Positions 1-12,925 of a DNA stretch of 64,000 bases are shown here, piece after piece. Below the pieces are notes generated by a model. The model saw only the letters and a list, made by a program, of their open reading frames with translations. It did not search any database and was not told the origin of the DNA. The stretch's first letter is position 1. Every line of letters starts with the position of its first letter. The stretch is from Ottelia alismoides (taxonomy: Eukaryota > Streptophyta > Magnoliopsida > Alismatales > Hydrocharitaceae). The stretch covers positions 496,001-560,000 of the forward strand of contig JAZKJV010000090.1 in NCBI GenBank assembly GCA_037367405.1. The letters are read 5' to 3'. The translations under genes and the position numbers were made by a program.

Positions 1-846
1 ACCCGAAGATCAAGATCATTTTATACTGTCTTCTTCAGGGTTTAATCATTAAGTTTCTCAATCTTGGTCATTGGGATTTGGTATCGATCATATGCTTTCC
101 CAAAGCATATATCATACCTTCAAATTCATGTCATGCTTCCAAAGCACGACGACCATGCATGGAATTTGATCGGTCCCAATACCTCATGAGTGAGCTCATG
201 TCTTCCGGTTCACAAGTGAACCTGTATGATCCCTTTGAGAGATCATATTGCTCATATACCCTTATATGCACACCAGCTCGCCGGTGTATAGACCTTGGTT
301 AGGTCATCAACCTATTGATCTGCCAAATGTACATACTTAGATATATAGCAATATATCTGTCTCCGGTCAGAGGATGCGTGCCTATGCTGTGACAGCATTC
401 AACATAGGACTTAAGTTATCTCGATCTCGTTGAGTCAACCCATTGACCTAACTAATCTGACACCTCCGAATCACTATTCCCATGCAGAGGACCTGCATCA
501 AGAGGTCGGTCAGATATCAGCCTATGTGAGAAAGGATTGCCATCTCCTACTCAGGCTGGAGATCTTCACTTGACAATCATTTGACGGTGCTTGATGAGTC
601 CTCTATCTAACTCTTTAGATATTCATCCAAACACCAGCCTCTATGATTCATTTAATGAATCAACATCTATATGATCATCAAGCTGGCTAAGGTACATAAC
701 CCTAATTGTACAGAGGGACCTTATAGTGCATTCATTCATATAATTTCAGAAAGGGAGTGAAACATCAATAACTTTTATTGATAAACATAAATATTACAAT
801 AACATTTATTGTAAGAATGGTTCGCCCAGGGCTCACAAGTCTAACA
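1..846 (-). mobile_element. Outer part of a copia-type LTR (minus orientation), inserted in the Tekay element
   Basis: The sequence changes character abruptly at 846/847, inside the integrase 3' end of the Tekay-like element. Read on the minus strand, the junction begins TGTTAGACTTGTGAGCCC, the TG-start layout usual for Tork/Tnt1-like copia LTRs. The plus strand therefore ends in CTAACA. The 5 bases next to it (847-851, GGAGC) would be one copy of the target-site duplication; the other copy lies outside the window. No primer-binding site or coding sequence is visible, so the LTR is longer than 846 bp or this is a solo LTR. The stretch holds many short perfect hairpins (for example at 105-123 and 207-222). 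The LTR assignment is an inference from the boundary and start motif; the family is not proven. Confidence 0.5.
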
Positions 847-3800
847 GGAGCAATAAACGATATGCCACTTGTCCAATTCTTTGGATGATTTCATATGGTC
901 CAATGTATCTTGGAGCAAGCTTCCCTTTCCTACCAAATCTAAGAAGACCCTTCCAAGGTGAAACTCTTAAAAATACTTGATCACCAACTTCAAATTCTAA
1001 ATCTCGCCTGCGTTTGTCAGCATAGCTTTTCTGTCGATTTTGTGCTATTTTTAAATGTCTTTTGATTTCTTCTATTTTCTCGCTGGTAGTCTGGATCAAT
1101 TCTGGACCGAGTAGTTTTCGTATTCCCACTTCCGTCCAGCACACTGGAGTTCTGCACATTCTACCATACAAGGCTTCATATGGGGCCATGTTGATACTAG
1201 AATGGTAGCTATTATTATAGGCAAATTCCATAAGTGATAAGTGATCATCCCAACTGTCTTTGAAACTTAAAGCACAAGCACGGAGCATATCTTCTAATGT
1301 TTGAATAGTGCGTTCTGATTGACCATCAGTTTGTGGGTGAAAAGCAGTGCTAAAATTTAATTTTGTACCCAATGCTTTCTGCAAACTTGGCCATAGTTTT
1401 GAAGTGAATCTGGGATCTCTATCTGAGGTAATAGTAGCAGGTGCTCCATGCAAACGAACTATTTCATCAACAAATAGTTTGCCTAACTTTTCAAGAGTAT
1501 ACTTCATATTAACTGCAATAAAATGTGCAGACTTGGTTAATCTGTCAATAATGACCCATATTGCATCGTGGTTTCTTGAGCTGCGAGGAAGTCCCGTGAC
1601 GAAATCCATCGTAATGTGCTCCCATTTCCATTCGGGAATCGGGAGAGGTTGCAACAGACCTGGAGGTCTTAGTCGTTCCGGTTTAACCTGCTGACATACT
1701 ATACATTTAGTAACATAGTCAGCTATTTGCCTTCTCATTCCGGGCCACCAATAAACACTCTTCAGGGTTCTATACATTTTAGTGCTTCCTGGATGCATGG
1801 CATATAAAGAATTATGTGCCTCTTCTAAGATTTTTCTTTTTATTTCCGAAGAATCCGGAACACATAGACTTTGTCTAAAACGCAAGACCCCTTGCTCATC
1901 CAAACTATATTCTGGGTTGTCTTCGATCTTGACTTTTTCTATCATCTCAAAAATTTTAGTGTCGTGTAGCTGGGCTGCTTGAATTTCATTATAGAGTGTC
2001 GGCATTATTTGCAAGTTTGCTAAAAGTGCTCCACAATCATCGATTGCCAACTTTGTCCTTAATAACTGCAATTGTTTCAAAGTACTTTCATTCCTCATAT
2101 AGTTCAAACTTCCTCTGGACTTTCGACTTAATGCATCTGCAACTACATTTGCTTTTCCGGGGTGATAATCAATTATACAATCATAATCTTTGATTAGTTC
2201 TAACCACCTTCTCTGTCTGAGGTTTAATTCTTTTTGTGTAAAAATATACTTTAAACTCTTGTGATCCGTAAAAATCTGGCAAGTTTCACCATATAAATAA
2301 TGTCTCCAAATCTTAAGAGCAAACACAATTGCCGCTAGTTCGAGATCATGTGCGGGATAGTTCACTTCATGTCTTTTAAGCTGCCTAGAAGCATAGGCAA
2401 TAACTTTACCACATTGCATAAGGACACATCCTAACCCTTGATGTGACGCATCACTATATATCACATATCCTCCATTTCCAGAGGGTAGGCTAAGAATTGG
2501 GGCTGAAGTTAAACGACTTTTGAGTTCTTGAAAACTCTTTTCGCAGTCATCATTCCATGTAAACTTCACGTCTTTGTGGGTTAATTTTGTTAACGGAGCT
2601 GCAATAATCGAAAAATTCTCGACAAACCTTCGATAATATCCTGCAAGTCCAAGAAAACTTCGAATTTCAGTAACACTTGTTGGACGCTCCCAATTTAAGA
2701 CAACCTCAACTTTAGCAGGATATACTGAAATACCATCCCCTGAAATGACATGTCCTAGAAAATTCACCTTATGCAACCAAAACTCACATTTACTTAATTT
2801 GGCATATACTTTGTTTTCCTTCAAGGTATTCAACACAATCCTTAAGTGCTCCTTGTGATCCTCTTCAGTTTTGGAATATACTAGGATATCATCAATGAAC
2901 ACAATCACAAATTTGTCTAAATAAGGGTGAAGGACACGATTCATTAAGTCCATAAAAGCAGCTGGTGCATTTGTCAACCCAAATGGCATTACCAAGAACT
3001 CATAGTGTCCATAACGTGTACGAAAAGCAGTTTTGGGAATGTCTGTCTCCTTGATTTTCAATTGGTGATATCCTGATCTCAAATCAATCTTTGAGAATAT
3101 AGAAGACCCTTGTAGCTGATCAAATAAATCATCTATACGAGGCAGAGGATAATTATTTCGGACAGTCACCTTGTTTAGCCTTCGATAGTCAATGCAAAGT
3201 CTGAGAGTTCCATCTTTCTTCTTAACAAAAAGAACAGGTGCTCCCCATGGCGATATACTGGCTCGAATAAAACCTTTATCTAATAATTCTTGTAATTGAA
3301 CTTTAAGCTCTTTTAATTCAGCTGGAGCCATACGGTATGGTGAAAGGGCTATTGGTGTTGTATTTGGAACCAGATCTATTGTAAACTCAATTTCCCTATT
3401 AGGGGGTAGTCCTGGAAGTTCATCTGGGAAAACTTCTGGAAAATCTCTCACTACAGGAATACTTTCTAATGAGATAACTTGAGCCTCCATATTATAAATA
3501 ACAGCAACAAAGGCTAAGCAGCCTTTTCTGATTAACTTCCTAGCCAATATAGCAGAAATGACACAAGGAGTATATAATCTTCTTTCACCATAAAAAGTGA
3601 ATTCCTTTTCTCCTGGCTTTCGGAAAGTGACTTCTTTCTTGTGACAATCTAGCACTGCATGATATGAACTTAAACAGTCCATTCCTATAATAAGATCGAA
3701 TTCTCTCAATTCCATAGGAATTAGATTCACATGAATCTCATGTTCATTGATCCATAATGAGCAATCTCGAAAGACATATTGTACAATTTCATAATCTCCC

Positions 3801-5080
3801 TTGGGCATGGATATTAACAAAGTATGTTCTAATGAACCCACTTGTTTATCAGCATGTTTTGAAAATGTGTGAGAAATAAAAGAATGACTGGCTCCAGAAT
3901 CAATAAGAGTATGCGCATCCTTATTAAAAATTCTAGTAATACCTGAAACTACATCCTCTCCAGCAATAACCTCTTGTAGTGTCATATTAAAAGCTTTTCC
4001 CTGAGCATATGTCTTGTTAGCTTTGCTGTCCTTCATGTTACCTCCTTTATTTTCAACTGGATATTTTATTGCTGGTTGTTGTTTTCCTTGCTGGAATGGT
4101 TCCTTGATTTTGCTGGTATTCTGGTCTAGTTCAGGACAATTATATCTCAAATGACCAGTCTTTCCACAATTATAACATATCTTTGAACCCTTCAGACATT
4201 CTCCAGAATGACGCTTTCCACATGTATTGCACGTGGGATACGCTTGATAAGGACCACTGGATTTTCCTTCAGCTTGGTTTTGTTGGTTTCCCCTCCAACC
4301 TTGTGCAGGTCTTTGAAATTTATTGGAGTTCTCAGGTCCCCTAAATATTTTATTTCCATGGCCTCTCCAGTTCGACCATTCTCCTCCTCTTTTCCGTAAA
4401 TTATCATTATTTCTTCTCCTTTCTTGCACCAACCGTTCTGCTCTCGTGGCTGCTTCCACCAACTTCGCGTAGACAGTATACCCCTTAGTAGATATCATTG
4501 ATCTAATATCAAAATGCAACCCATCTTCAAAACGTCGGCACTTGTCTTCTTCTTTAGCCACCAATTCAGGACAAAATTGGGATAACTCTAAAAATCTCTT
4601 TTCATATTCTGCCACAGATAGTCCTCCTTCAGTCAAAAATAAAAACTCACGTCGGCGTTCTTCTTGATAAACCCTTGGATAAAAATGATCATTAAATTCA
4701 GTCTGGAATAATTGCCAAGTACGGGTAGCAGGGTCTGGATATTTATTCATTACAGATTTCCACCAATCATAAGCACTTTCTTTAAGAAGAAATACCGCAT
4801 ACTTCAGCTTTTGATCATCTGTGTACTCCATCAAAGTGAATACCCTTTCTGTCTGCTCAAACCAATTTCTGGCTTCCTTTGGATCTACTGTCCCTTTGAA
4901 ATGTTGTGCACCGAGTTTAAGGAGATGTTCGTATGGTAACTGATGTTCGTATGCATGCGACCGAATAGATTGTGCAGCCATTGAGCCCAATGTTTGAGCG
5001 ATCAGTTCTAGTGTATCTTGTAAGCCATTGTTCAATGACTCGCTCCTATGGTGAGGACCTGGAGGTTCTGCAGCCATCAC
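833..5080 (-). CDS. Gag-Pol polyprotein of the Tekay-like Ty3-gypsy element, C-terminally truncated
   Basis: This open frame of 1,415 codons encodes the structural and replication proteins of a retrotransposon. Approximate residue positions: Gag capsid region 60-230; CCHC zinc knuckle near 302 ([14 protein letters not shown]); retropepsin near 392 (LIDSGAS); reverse transcriptase 590-760 with the catalytic FIDD box near 728; RNase H from about 877 (IYSDAS); integrase HHCC finger near 1100-1130; and the D,D,E core at about 1158, 1222 and 1257. The GPY/F motif (RYIGPYE) is near 1397. The frame begins MMAAEPPG, shortly downstream of the primer-binding site. The last five codons or so come from the foreign LTR at 833-846, so the natural C-terminus and the chromodomain typical of Tekay are missing. 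No internal stop or frameshift is present, which is unusual in this window. Confidence 0.95.
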   Translation of the reverse strand: MMAAEPPGPHHRSESLNNGLQDTLELIAQTLGSMAAQSIRSHAYEHQLPYEHLLKLGAQHFKGTVDPKEARNWFEQTERVFTLMEYTDDQKLKYAVFLLKESAYDWWKSVMNKYPDPATRTWQLFQTEFNDHFYPRVYQEERRREFLFLTEGGLSVAEYEKRFLELSQFCPELVAKEEDKCRRFEDGLHFDIRSMISTKGYTVYAKLVEAATRAERLVQERRRNNDNLRKRGGEWSNWRGHGNKIFRGPENSNKFQRPAQGWRGNQQNQAEGKSSGPYQAYPTCNTCGKRHSGECLKGSKICYNCGKTGHLRYNCPELDQNTSKIKEPFQQGKQQPAIKYPVENKGGNMKDSKANKTYAQGKAFNMTLQEVIAGEDVVSGITRIFNKDAHTLIDSGASHSFISHTFSKHADKQVGSLEHTLLISMPKGDYEIVQYVFRDCSLWINEHEIHVNLIPMELREFDLIIGMDCLSSYHAVLDCHKKEVTFRKPGEKEFTFYGERRLYTPCVISAILARKLIRKGCLAFVAVIYNMEAQVISLESIPVVRDFPEVFPDELPGLPPNREIEFTIDLVPNTTPIALSPYRMAPAELKELKVQLQELLDKGFIRASISPWGAPVLFVKKKDGTLRLCIDYRRLNKVTVRNNYPLPRIDDLFDQLQGSSIFSKIDLRSGYHQLKIKETDIPKTAFRTRYGHYEFLVMPFGLTNAPAAFMDLMNRVLHPYLDKFVIVFIDDILVYSKTEEDHKEHLRIVLNTLKENKVYAKLSKCEFWLHKVNFLGHVISGDGISVYPAKVEVVLNWERPTSVTEIRSFLGLAGYYRRFVENFSIIAAPLTKLTHKDVKFTWNDDCEKSFQELKSRLTSAPILSLPSGNGGYVIYSDASHQGLGCVLMQCGKVIAYASRQLKRHEVNYPAHDLELAAIVFALKIWRHYLYGETCQIFTDHKSLKYIFTQKELNLRQRRWLELIKDYDCIIDYHPGKANVVADALSRKSRGSLNYMRNESTLKQLQLLRTKLAIDDCGALLANLQIMPTLYNEIQAAQLHDTKIFEMIEKVKIEDNPEYSLDEQGVLRFRQSLCVPDSSEIKRKILEEAHNSLYAMHPGSTKMYRTLKSVYWWPGMRRQIADYVTKCIVCQQVKPERLRPPGLLQPLPIPEWKWEHITMDFVTGLPRSSRNHDAIWVIIDRLTKSAHFIAVNMKYTLEKLGKLFVDEIVRLHGAPATITSDRDPRFTSKLWPSLQKALGTKLNFSTAFHPQTDGQSERTIQTLEDMLRACALSFKDSWDDHLSLMEFAYNNSYHSSINMAPYEALYGRMCRTPVCWTEVGIRKLLGPELIQTTSEKIEEIKRHLKIAQNRQKSYADKRRRDLEFEVGDQVFLRVSPWKGLLRFGRKGKLAPRYIGPYEIIQRIGQVAYRLLLLLDL

Positions 5081-5295
5081 TTCCTAAAACAAGGAATACA
5101 TCATTTAGAAATCCTATAATTTCTCCGAATAAAGTCTTGAGCACTAAAATATTATAGCCTCAATAACATAGATCATAACTCCAACTCTTTTCCTTTAACT
5201 CTCATCAAAATCTAATACATCAATCAATCATTCTTCAACAAATCAGTAGATCAAAATTCCAAATTCACGAGTAAATCAAACTCCAAAATCATTAA
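5081..5295 (-). other. Untranslated leader of the Tekay-like element
   Basis: This is the AT-rich stretch between the primer-binding site and the Gag-Pol start codon. It has no long reading frame. Its length, about 215 bp, is ordinary for the lineage. Confidence 0.7.
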
Positions 5296-5307
5296 GCTCT
5301 GATACCA
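5296..5307 (-). other. Primer-binding site for initiator tRNA-Met (Tekay-like element)
   Basis: On the minus strand this reads TGGTATCAGAGC, the standard plant retrotransposon site complementary to the 3' end of initiator tRNA-Met. It lies five bases inside the LTR end and fixes the element's orientation. Confidence 0.9.
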
Positions 5308-5312
5308 TTAGT

Positions 5313-8030
5313 TGTCACGACCCGTCCCGCTAGTCGAGACGAGCGTGACATGTATCCTCCTAATTTTCTTATCTTAATTAAAATGTCCATAAAAATTTCG
5401 GCAGCAATTCTTCTATAATTTAGACTTCTCCCAAAAAAAACGCTAACCTGTACTGAAAACATAAATCCAATAATATCACCACAGAAATTCATCCATATCT
5501 ACTTCAACTATTTTCATACTCGAAATTCCAACACAAAATCTTCAGTGCTTCACAAAGTCACTTGTTTCCATATACAACGCTAATAATTACATGTATCAAA
5601 AGATTCATCCTCCACGACTACAAACTTTCTCATTTCTGTCTTGTCATTCATAACATTTACCTGAATGATTCCAAAAATGCAACTTCAAAAGTCAAAATGC
5701 TAGGTTGGCTGCAACTTCTAGCTAAGTCAGTGACAAGCCCAGGTATCTTAAGCTTCCTGTTCCCTTGAATCTGTTATATAAACAATAGAGTGGTGAGTCT
5801 AAACCCGAATAAAGAGTTTAGACTCAGTGAATGGTCCAAACTTTAAAATGAAAATAACTTATTTTAACATACAAAAAAATGTTCACCTTAACCAAAAATG
5901 TCATAGGGTTGGAAGAAAAATAATTATCATCTTAACCAGAAATGTTATGGGGTTGAATGTAAAAATAACATAACTGTAAAAGTAAAATTTTACGCTTAGC
6001 AGATGATAACATGCTTGCTTAACAGAAAGAAATAAACAAGATACAAAAAAACAACCTGATTCTATTTTGTAGGAACATAGATATGCACCACTATTTCCAT
6101 CTAATCTTACTTGGTCTATGAATCATACTGCCAGGGAGGTTTTATCCATCCCTTAGCCTTACATATTGCCTAGGAGAGCGAACTCCACCTAGGACCTTAT
6201 CTTACTGTCATACGCGCAGACGACCCCAAAGGTCAAAAACATCCCGCATACGGCCCAAAGCCTATATGTATACGGAATGCGGGCCCAAAGCCCTCTTACT
6301 TGTTCATGACTGTTCTTTCAGGTAGATCTAGGGTGCATACATTCCAACATACCTATCATATTTTTCATATATGCCACTTGAAAACCATAAATCAAATAAT
6401 CTTGCAAATAGACATAAAAATTTTGCATAATGTGATAAATGCTAACTTTGCAATACTAATAGTAGCATCATAAATCATGAAACAGAACATAACATAAAAC
6501 ATATTTCAAACTTGACAATGTAAATAGAAGCTTGGAACCACTCACTTGAAAATTTGAGCTTAATCGGGTACTTTACGAGACATCCTGGCGTTAGTATCCC
6601 AGTTCAAAATTATCTGTCCATTTAATAAACACTCTAAAGCTTAGCATCTGATATGCTCTCATGCTAATTTCTATAAAATCCTATATCCTGATAAGTGATC
6701 CGAGAACAACAGTAAAAATGCCACTTAATATAAATAATATCCACGTATAATCTTACTATCCTATCTTAACTATGAATTTAATAAGTTGATATAATGCTAT
6801 TATTGAGAGAGGCACTAATTATCCCATTTTAAATTATCGTAGTGAAGTTGTGGGTACTATTTTAGTCTTATTATTTGTACTGATATAAGCACCTTCTTGA
6901 TTTCGTACAATCCAATACGCTTAATAAATATTAGTGCTTATTTGACTTCTCTAGTATTTGAGATTCATTCTTAGTAGGGTTATCCAAAGTTGTATTAATA
7001 CCCCAGAGAATCAACAAAAAAATAAGGCCTTTTTAATCAATGCCCTAGAATTTTAAACATTCATAGGAAGACATGTTTAAATAAACTTATATGTATATGT
7101 TTGCATACACGTGAATCCAAACTCACATTACATCTTTAGAATATCCATCTCATTTACCACTAGTAGATATACATATTTTCATATTTTTAGATTAAGTTTT
7201 AATATGGACGTCTGTACATTTCTTAAATTTTTCAGAATAATAAAATAGTATTCTAACTTTAATATATATTTATACAAACTAATTAGCCCCCCTTTTTTTT
7301 CCAACACAACACTCGTTATCTTTAAGGCTCCTCATCCTCTAATTAATCAGTAAGAAGAATATAAAGATTGAAGGATATAAATCATACTGCCTTAAAAGGA
7401 TGAGATCTTATTAATTTAAATCTCCATGCATTCTTACGATAAAGATGGCACTCTTATGGATTACAGTGGATTGAAAACATTCTACTTCACTCGTAATTAT
7501 CCTATTTATAGCATAAACTAAATATAGAATTTTTAAAAACAAATTTAAGTAGAAATCCTAACCTTGTTTCGCCATGGCTCCCAAACTTCCGATCTCGCTA
7601 TATGGTGTGGACTCTCTCTCTCTCTCTCCCTAAAATAGTTGCCCCAAAATATGGTAACCGCCACTGCACTCTACATGTCTATTTAACATAACCGATCCCC
7701 AAACTCTTACCTCTTATCCCACGTCTTTAACCCACACGTGTAAAGAACCCACTACGTATCACTCCCATAATTAATACAACATGCACTGCTATAAAGATGA
7801 AATTAAATATGGAACTTTGCATATCTCCCCCTCATCTTTATCCCATCACCCATCTTTCCATTTATTGCTACACTCTAATATCTTACCTCTATCTATTTTT
7901 ATTTATATATATAACTTTTTTTTACACAAAAATCCAGACTTTACTTCATTTGATTTAAGATGCCTATAATCGTATAAATTACAAAATGTCCCTCGGACTA
8001 TAGAAAATAAGATATATTCGTATTGGAATT
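5313..8030 (-). repeat. 5' LTR of the Tekay-like element (outer edge approximate)
   Basis: The inner boundary is clear: on the minus strand the LTR ends GGGTCGTGACA at 5313, five bases before the primer-binding site. The outer boundary cannot be checked because the partner LTR is outside the window. I place it near 8030, where the sequence loses the C-rich, short-block character of the LTR. The stretch includes a (CT)n run at about 7610-7630 and no credible coding sequence. The estimate could be wrong by several hundred bases. Confidence 0.5.
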
Positions 8031-10450
8031 TCACCATCATACACTATCCATAAAAATATAAATGTTGAAAATTATATAATAGTATACAGATGTGAAACTA
8101 AATCGATGAACTTCTATGGTGCAAAAAGGGTAAAGAAGAACTATTATAAATATAAATGTGACAAAAGAGGTCATCTGTGCGAAGTGGTATTTTTGGTGGT
8201 TCCATGTGTATAGAAAACCTGGTTTTTGGGATTTTGTATTTTTTTGGTGGTTTTAGAGGGGATAAAAATTATAAAAAATATGATGAAATACAAAAAATTA
8301 ATTACACACTAATCTAATTTTTTTGATTTTTAATAAATAAGGAAATAGGAAAATAAAATAGAAGTCAGAAACACACAGCTTTTGTACAGACCGAAAACAG
8401 ACACTTGGACTCAGTTAGTTTCATTGATTTCAGTTTTAATCTGGAGTTGGATTTTTGCATCGCTTAATAAAACTTTCATCAAAGAATATAAATGAAGAAG
8501 AAATAAAATTAAAAGGATTGATTATGTACATAAAAACTTAGTTAAAAAATAGCAAAAAGAGGCCCAAAACCTAACTTTCACATATGAACTCTGAATTTTA
8601 CGAAATTGGTCTTGCTTTGAAGGTATTTGAAAATGGAGGATTTTAAAAGTGAGTAGACCAAAATCGGACACTGTTTGTGGGAAATATGCTTATTTTAGTC
8701 TGTTAGATGTGAAATTAAACTTTGGGATTATTTGAGACTTATTGGGCTTAGTTTTTTTTTTCATTTTTATTTAATGAAGTTAGTAATATCTACACAATGG
8801 AGGTGGTTTTGGGTCAATCAGAGTTAGGATGAATTATTTACAAATGTGAGAAGTTAGCGGCTTTTTGGGCTAATTTACACTTGGGATTTTAAATGCCATT
8901 ATGCATGATGAAATGCAGATATTATTTACACATGTATGAATGCTAATGATGCTTTGTTAATGATTAAATGCATGTGAATGTTGGGGAACAGAGTCTAAAT
9001 GATCAATTTTAGCATGATGAATACGAGATTCATCAGTGATGTAGACATATTACACCAAGGTTGGTGTAATGTACAATAACTTGATCATGTTGTAAATTGA
9101 GATGCCCAACTAAGCCTTTCAACGTGATTAATTTTTTTATGTTATGTCAAACACATGCAATATGGTTTTCCAGTAGCAAAGTAACTGAACGTTGTAAAGT
9201 AATTTCCTATGTAATCTCAGAATATCTATACCATAGTATGATATTTTATAACCAAATATTCATCATCACTTCCATAGATGAGTTCTATATCACATATTTG
9301 TGTAATCGATCGAAAAATACGCTTGATTTGCTTTCAATTTTCTCCCCGAGATTACTTACATGTAAATATGCTAGCATGGATGGTATTTGATCTTGCGCAT
9401 AACTGCGCCAACGTAGAGCAATGGCATGTACTACTTTGCATTAGATGATTTGGGATTTTCCCAATGGAATTCTTAGGAAATAAGAAAAATTTCCTTCGAG
9501 GTCATCTTTGTATTGTCCATTCCTAAAATTTTCCTTACTTGCCACTTGATCATACAATAATATTTACCTACCTTTATTCCGTCTTATTCTTTTTATTCTT
9601 ATCCTTCCAGTCGAACAAAAATAATGCTTATTTCAACTTATTCTCCATCCTTATTCTTATTTATTCTCAAATTAAACGTCTCCTTAGATAATACAAGACA
9701 CACTAAAATTTTGGGTAAGGTAGTGAAAGACATAAATTGGTGTGAGGTTCAGAAAAGTGATATTCAGACGAGTAAGATTTTGGGTAAGTTTAAAACTCTC
9801 TCTGTTAGCCATAAATTCTTTAGAACCGGCCTCCAGAAGAAGAGTAATCTGTCTTGCTAGCTACATATCGTTTTTTTATCACACTGAAAGTCTCGCAAAT
9901 ATCACTCCCTCCAAATCAACGATCAAATTGATAATTTTATCTGCCACGACGCATCACTGAAATTTGCTCCGGCAAAATTGTTGTTTCTCGATAAACGATC
10001 AATATTTTGCGGATGGAGTCAAGACGATGGATAAGATTTGACCTCGTATCCCTCTATCATCGACTTTCCTGCCATAAACAACTTCATTTAACACGACCAA
10101 CTTCTATCCCTTAACCCTTCTTGTCATTCCGAATAAAGAATAACAAATAACTACCACTATCCTGATCCACCTAAATACTATCATTCCAATCGAACAAAAA
10201 ATGGTGGATAAACGCCCCCTTATCCCTTATCCGGGCAAGAGTTTGACCATCATACACTAAAAAAAAAGTGTTTATGGGGTACGTAATCAGATATTTGGAT
10301 ATAGGGCTTCACAAATACCTCGCTAGTGAAATCACATTCATTAAAGATATGTTACTTAGATTACAACGGTTATTAGCGCATAAAGCAATATTAATCATGT
10401 TGTGTTTATCTTGCAGTCATCTTGTGGTGTTTTAACAACCAAAGAAAAAA
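8031..10450. other. AT-rich intergenic sequence, no gene recognised
   Basis: No reading frame here resembles a protein I recognise. Two similar segments, about 9540-9692 and about 10090-10232, both contain a CGAACAAAAA motif followed by an AAACG-CC-TTA-like end. They could be the ends of one or two decayed small DNA transposons, but I cannot pair them with inverted partners. Confidence 0.5.
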
Positions 10451-11553
10451 GGGCTATTTACACTCATAACCTTGAATAATTCCATAATTATCCCAGGTAT
10501 CCAAGATAATCACGAATTACATGAGAAATCCCTGAGTAGTTACTCCGCCTCACATTTATAACATTCTGTTAGTTTTAACCGTCAATCCTAACCAAACCAT
10601 CGAGTTAATCTAACCTATCATCAATCCAACGATTAAAATTAAATCAAAAATAAAAAGAACCCCCATCCTCCAACAGCTCCCCGTTCCTCCTCTCCCCAGA
10701 GTCCCTTCCTTCTCCAGTAACCTCGACCCCCACCGACCAACTCTAGCTCTCCCTCTCCTTTGGGTTGGGGGTGGGGGGAGGCTTCAAGGCGGTGGTCGGG
10801 GAGAACGGGTGGGACTTGCAGGCGGTGGAAGCTTCTAGACGGGAGAAGCTTGCAGGCAGGGGGCTTTGCTTTGACGAGCGGAAGCGGCATGGGGATCGAG
10901 GGGAGAAAAAGCTCGCGGCTTGGCGGGGGGCCTTCCGGGGGTGTGGTGGTGGTGGGGGGAGGGGGGGTTGGCTTCCAGGCGGACGCGGCCGGAGGTTGGG
11001 GGCTCGACGAGCTGGAGAAGCTTGCTGGGGCGGAGAGGTTCAGGCATGGGGCTTCCACGGGGGCTTGATGAGATGGAGAAACTTGCTGGGGGGGGGGGGG
11101 GGGGCAGCATGCGATGGAGAAGAAGCCTTCCAGAGTGGTGGGCTTCGATGAGCGGAAGCAACAAACGATCGAGAAGAAGCGCATGCGGGTCGGTGGAGTG
11201 GAGCTTGCGATCGATCCGGGGGCCTGGTGGAGGCTCCCTTGGGGAAGGAGGTCGGGGAAGTGCGAGTCGGGCTTCCAGTGAGAGGATGACGATGGAGGGA
11301 CGGGGTTGTATGATCGAAGTCAGAGGTTGGGGGAAGAAGGGGAGGAGTCATTCATAAATAAAGAGAAATTAGGGTGTAAAATGTAAAATTCTTAACGGAT
11401 ACCGTCATAGTTAACAGAAAATTGGGTGGCAATTAATCCGAGGTTATGAATGTAAGAGTTAAGCACTATTCAAAGTCTTGAGTGTAATTCGTGATTATAT
11501 AGGATTTCTGAGGTAATTATGGAACTACTCAGGATTATGGGTGTAAATATCTC
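10451..11553. mobile_element. Mutator-like (Pack-MULE-like) non-autonomous transposon with a GC-rich interior
   Basis: The two ends are inverted copies of each other. The left end begins GGGCTATTTACACTCATAA at 10451. The right end, read on the minus strand from 11553, begins GAGATATTTACACCCATAA, and similarity continues for roughly 70-140 bp. Long terminal inverted repeats around a foreign interior are typical of Mutator-like elements. The flanking 9-mers (10442-10450 and 11554-11562) agree at about six of nine positions, so the target duplication is only tentative. The AT-rich ends enclose about 700 bp that is G-rich on the plus strand (about 10640-11340), with degenerate repeats of a GGAGAAGCTTGC-type unit and a run of 17 G at 11088-11104. 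A proline-rich minus-strand frame at 10639-11184 runs through it but matches no family I know. The interior looks like acquired genomic sequence; that is inference. Confidence 0.65.
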
Positions 11554-12110
11554 GAGAAAATGGATCTTTATTACTTGTGTCCTTCTTAACTTCTGCAATA
11601 TCAATTATGCCTCCCACTTTTGCAATATCTGTTATGCCAATGCTTTCTTGAAAATTCACAATTCTGCGCTTCTGTTAAAATAAAGTAAGAGAATAAATGA
11701 TATTACAAAAAAGACAGAATATGGTTATGGAGCTACGTGTCCGTAAATTAATGCCTATTAATGTGACCCTATGTAACCGATTTAGATTGTACCTGCAAAA
11801 AAACATATCTTCCACCCGCACGCATCAAAATCCACAATTATTAGACATGAATATTTCATCCCGAAGTGGGTCCAATATTTTTTTGATAAAATAAAAACAA
11901 ACACGACACAATTGGAAGTAATGAATCTTCTAATGTATTGCATACGCCACTGGTTTTGTAGGGGCACATATATATCCGATGTCGAAGGGACGCACTGTCT
12001 GATTTATTTTGTATGATTTTACGTATCGTTCGTGTCAAATTAATTACGATTTTATGTGATAACATGGTTATTGCAACTTGCCTTTCTAATGTAGCATATG
12101 GAAACATATG
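11554..12110. other. AT-rich intergenic sequence, nothing recognised
   Basis: Short reading frames occur on both strands, but none shows a domain or compositional sign of coding. A short imperfect duplication around a TGCAATATC motif lies near 11590-11640. Confidence 0.5.
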
Positions 12111-12925
12111 GTCACATAGATGTATTCACAAACAACCACAAAGTAGATAGAGACACATCTACACTTACGTACATACATATACATAAATGGATACACATAC
12201 ACATAAAAACATCAGATACATATACACACATATCTAGATACATAGATAGATAGATATATAAACATAAAAAATACATATATACATGGATATATAGCCACAC
12301 AAGTACGAACATATGTTTTCATATAAACATATAATATATACATACATACATCTAAACACACTTACATACACATATACATACATACGTACATACCTACATA
12401 CATTAGATACATACATACACACATAGATACATACATACCTAAACATATTATATATATACACACATCAACATCATCATACACATACACATACACTTAAATA
12501 CACTTGCATAGACATACACAAACATAAATATACACATATATTCCCTTTACAAAACATACACATAATTATACAAACTCACATATATACATATATACATGCA
12601 TACTTACACATACATGTACACACATTGCATATGTAAATATACATATACGTAAAAATACACATACATGCACATACGCTTACATACACGAACACATACATAA
12701 ACCTGCATAGATACTAGACAAACATACATACATAGATAGCATGCATACATCATACATAGCTAAACATACATACACGCATCTACTTTATTTTAGATACAAA
12801 AAAATATACAAATACATACATACATTTTTTAAATACAACCATCTAGCTCATTTTAATCGTATGTAATTACATGTATTCATATACATGTACATACATGAAC
12901 ACATACATATACATGCATACAAAAG
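12111..12925. repeat. Degenerate TACA/CATA microsatellite tract
   Basis: About 800 bp is dominated by CATA, TACA and ACATATAC words with many interruptions, as in an old tetranucleotide microsatellite that has drifted. Tyrosine- and methionine-rich frames across it (for example minus strand 12112-12461) are products of the repeat and not genes. Confidence 0.85.

Larger units (their letters stand above)
847..8030 (-). mobile_element. Ty3-gypsy retrotransposon, Tekay/Del-like, 3' end cut off by a nested insertion
   Basis: The element runs on the minus strand. In its own 5' to 3' order it has a long 5' LTR (about 8030 to 5313), an initiator-tRNA-Met primer-binding site (5307-5296), a leader of about 215 bp, and one Gag-Pol frame starting at 5080. 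The frame is open through protease, reverse transcriptase, RNase H, integrase and the GPY/F module, then breaks at 847 where a foreign LTR begins. The chromodomain and 3' LTR expected for this lineage are therefore not in the window. The uninterrupted frame suggests a fairly young insertion. The outer edge of the 5' LTR is only estimated. Confidence 0.85.

Noticed and set aside
10639..11184. Proline-rich frame of 181 codons as a host protein
   Set aside because: It is low-complexity, has overlapping frames on both strands, and lies within the repetitive interior of a Mutator-like element.
12112..12461. Tyr/Met-rich minus-strand frames
   Set aside because: They are translations of the TACA/CATA repeat and lack any coding signature.
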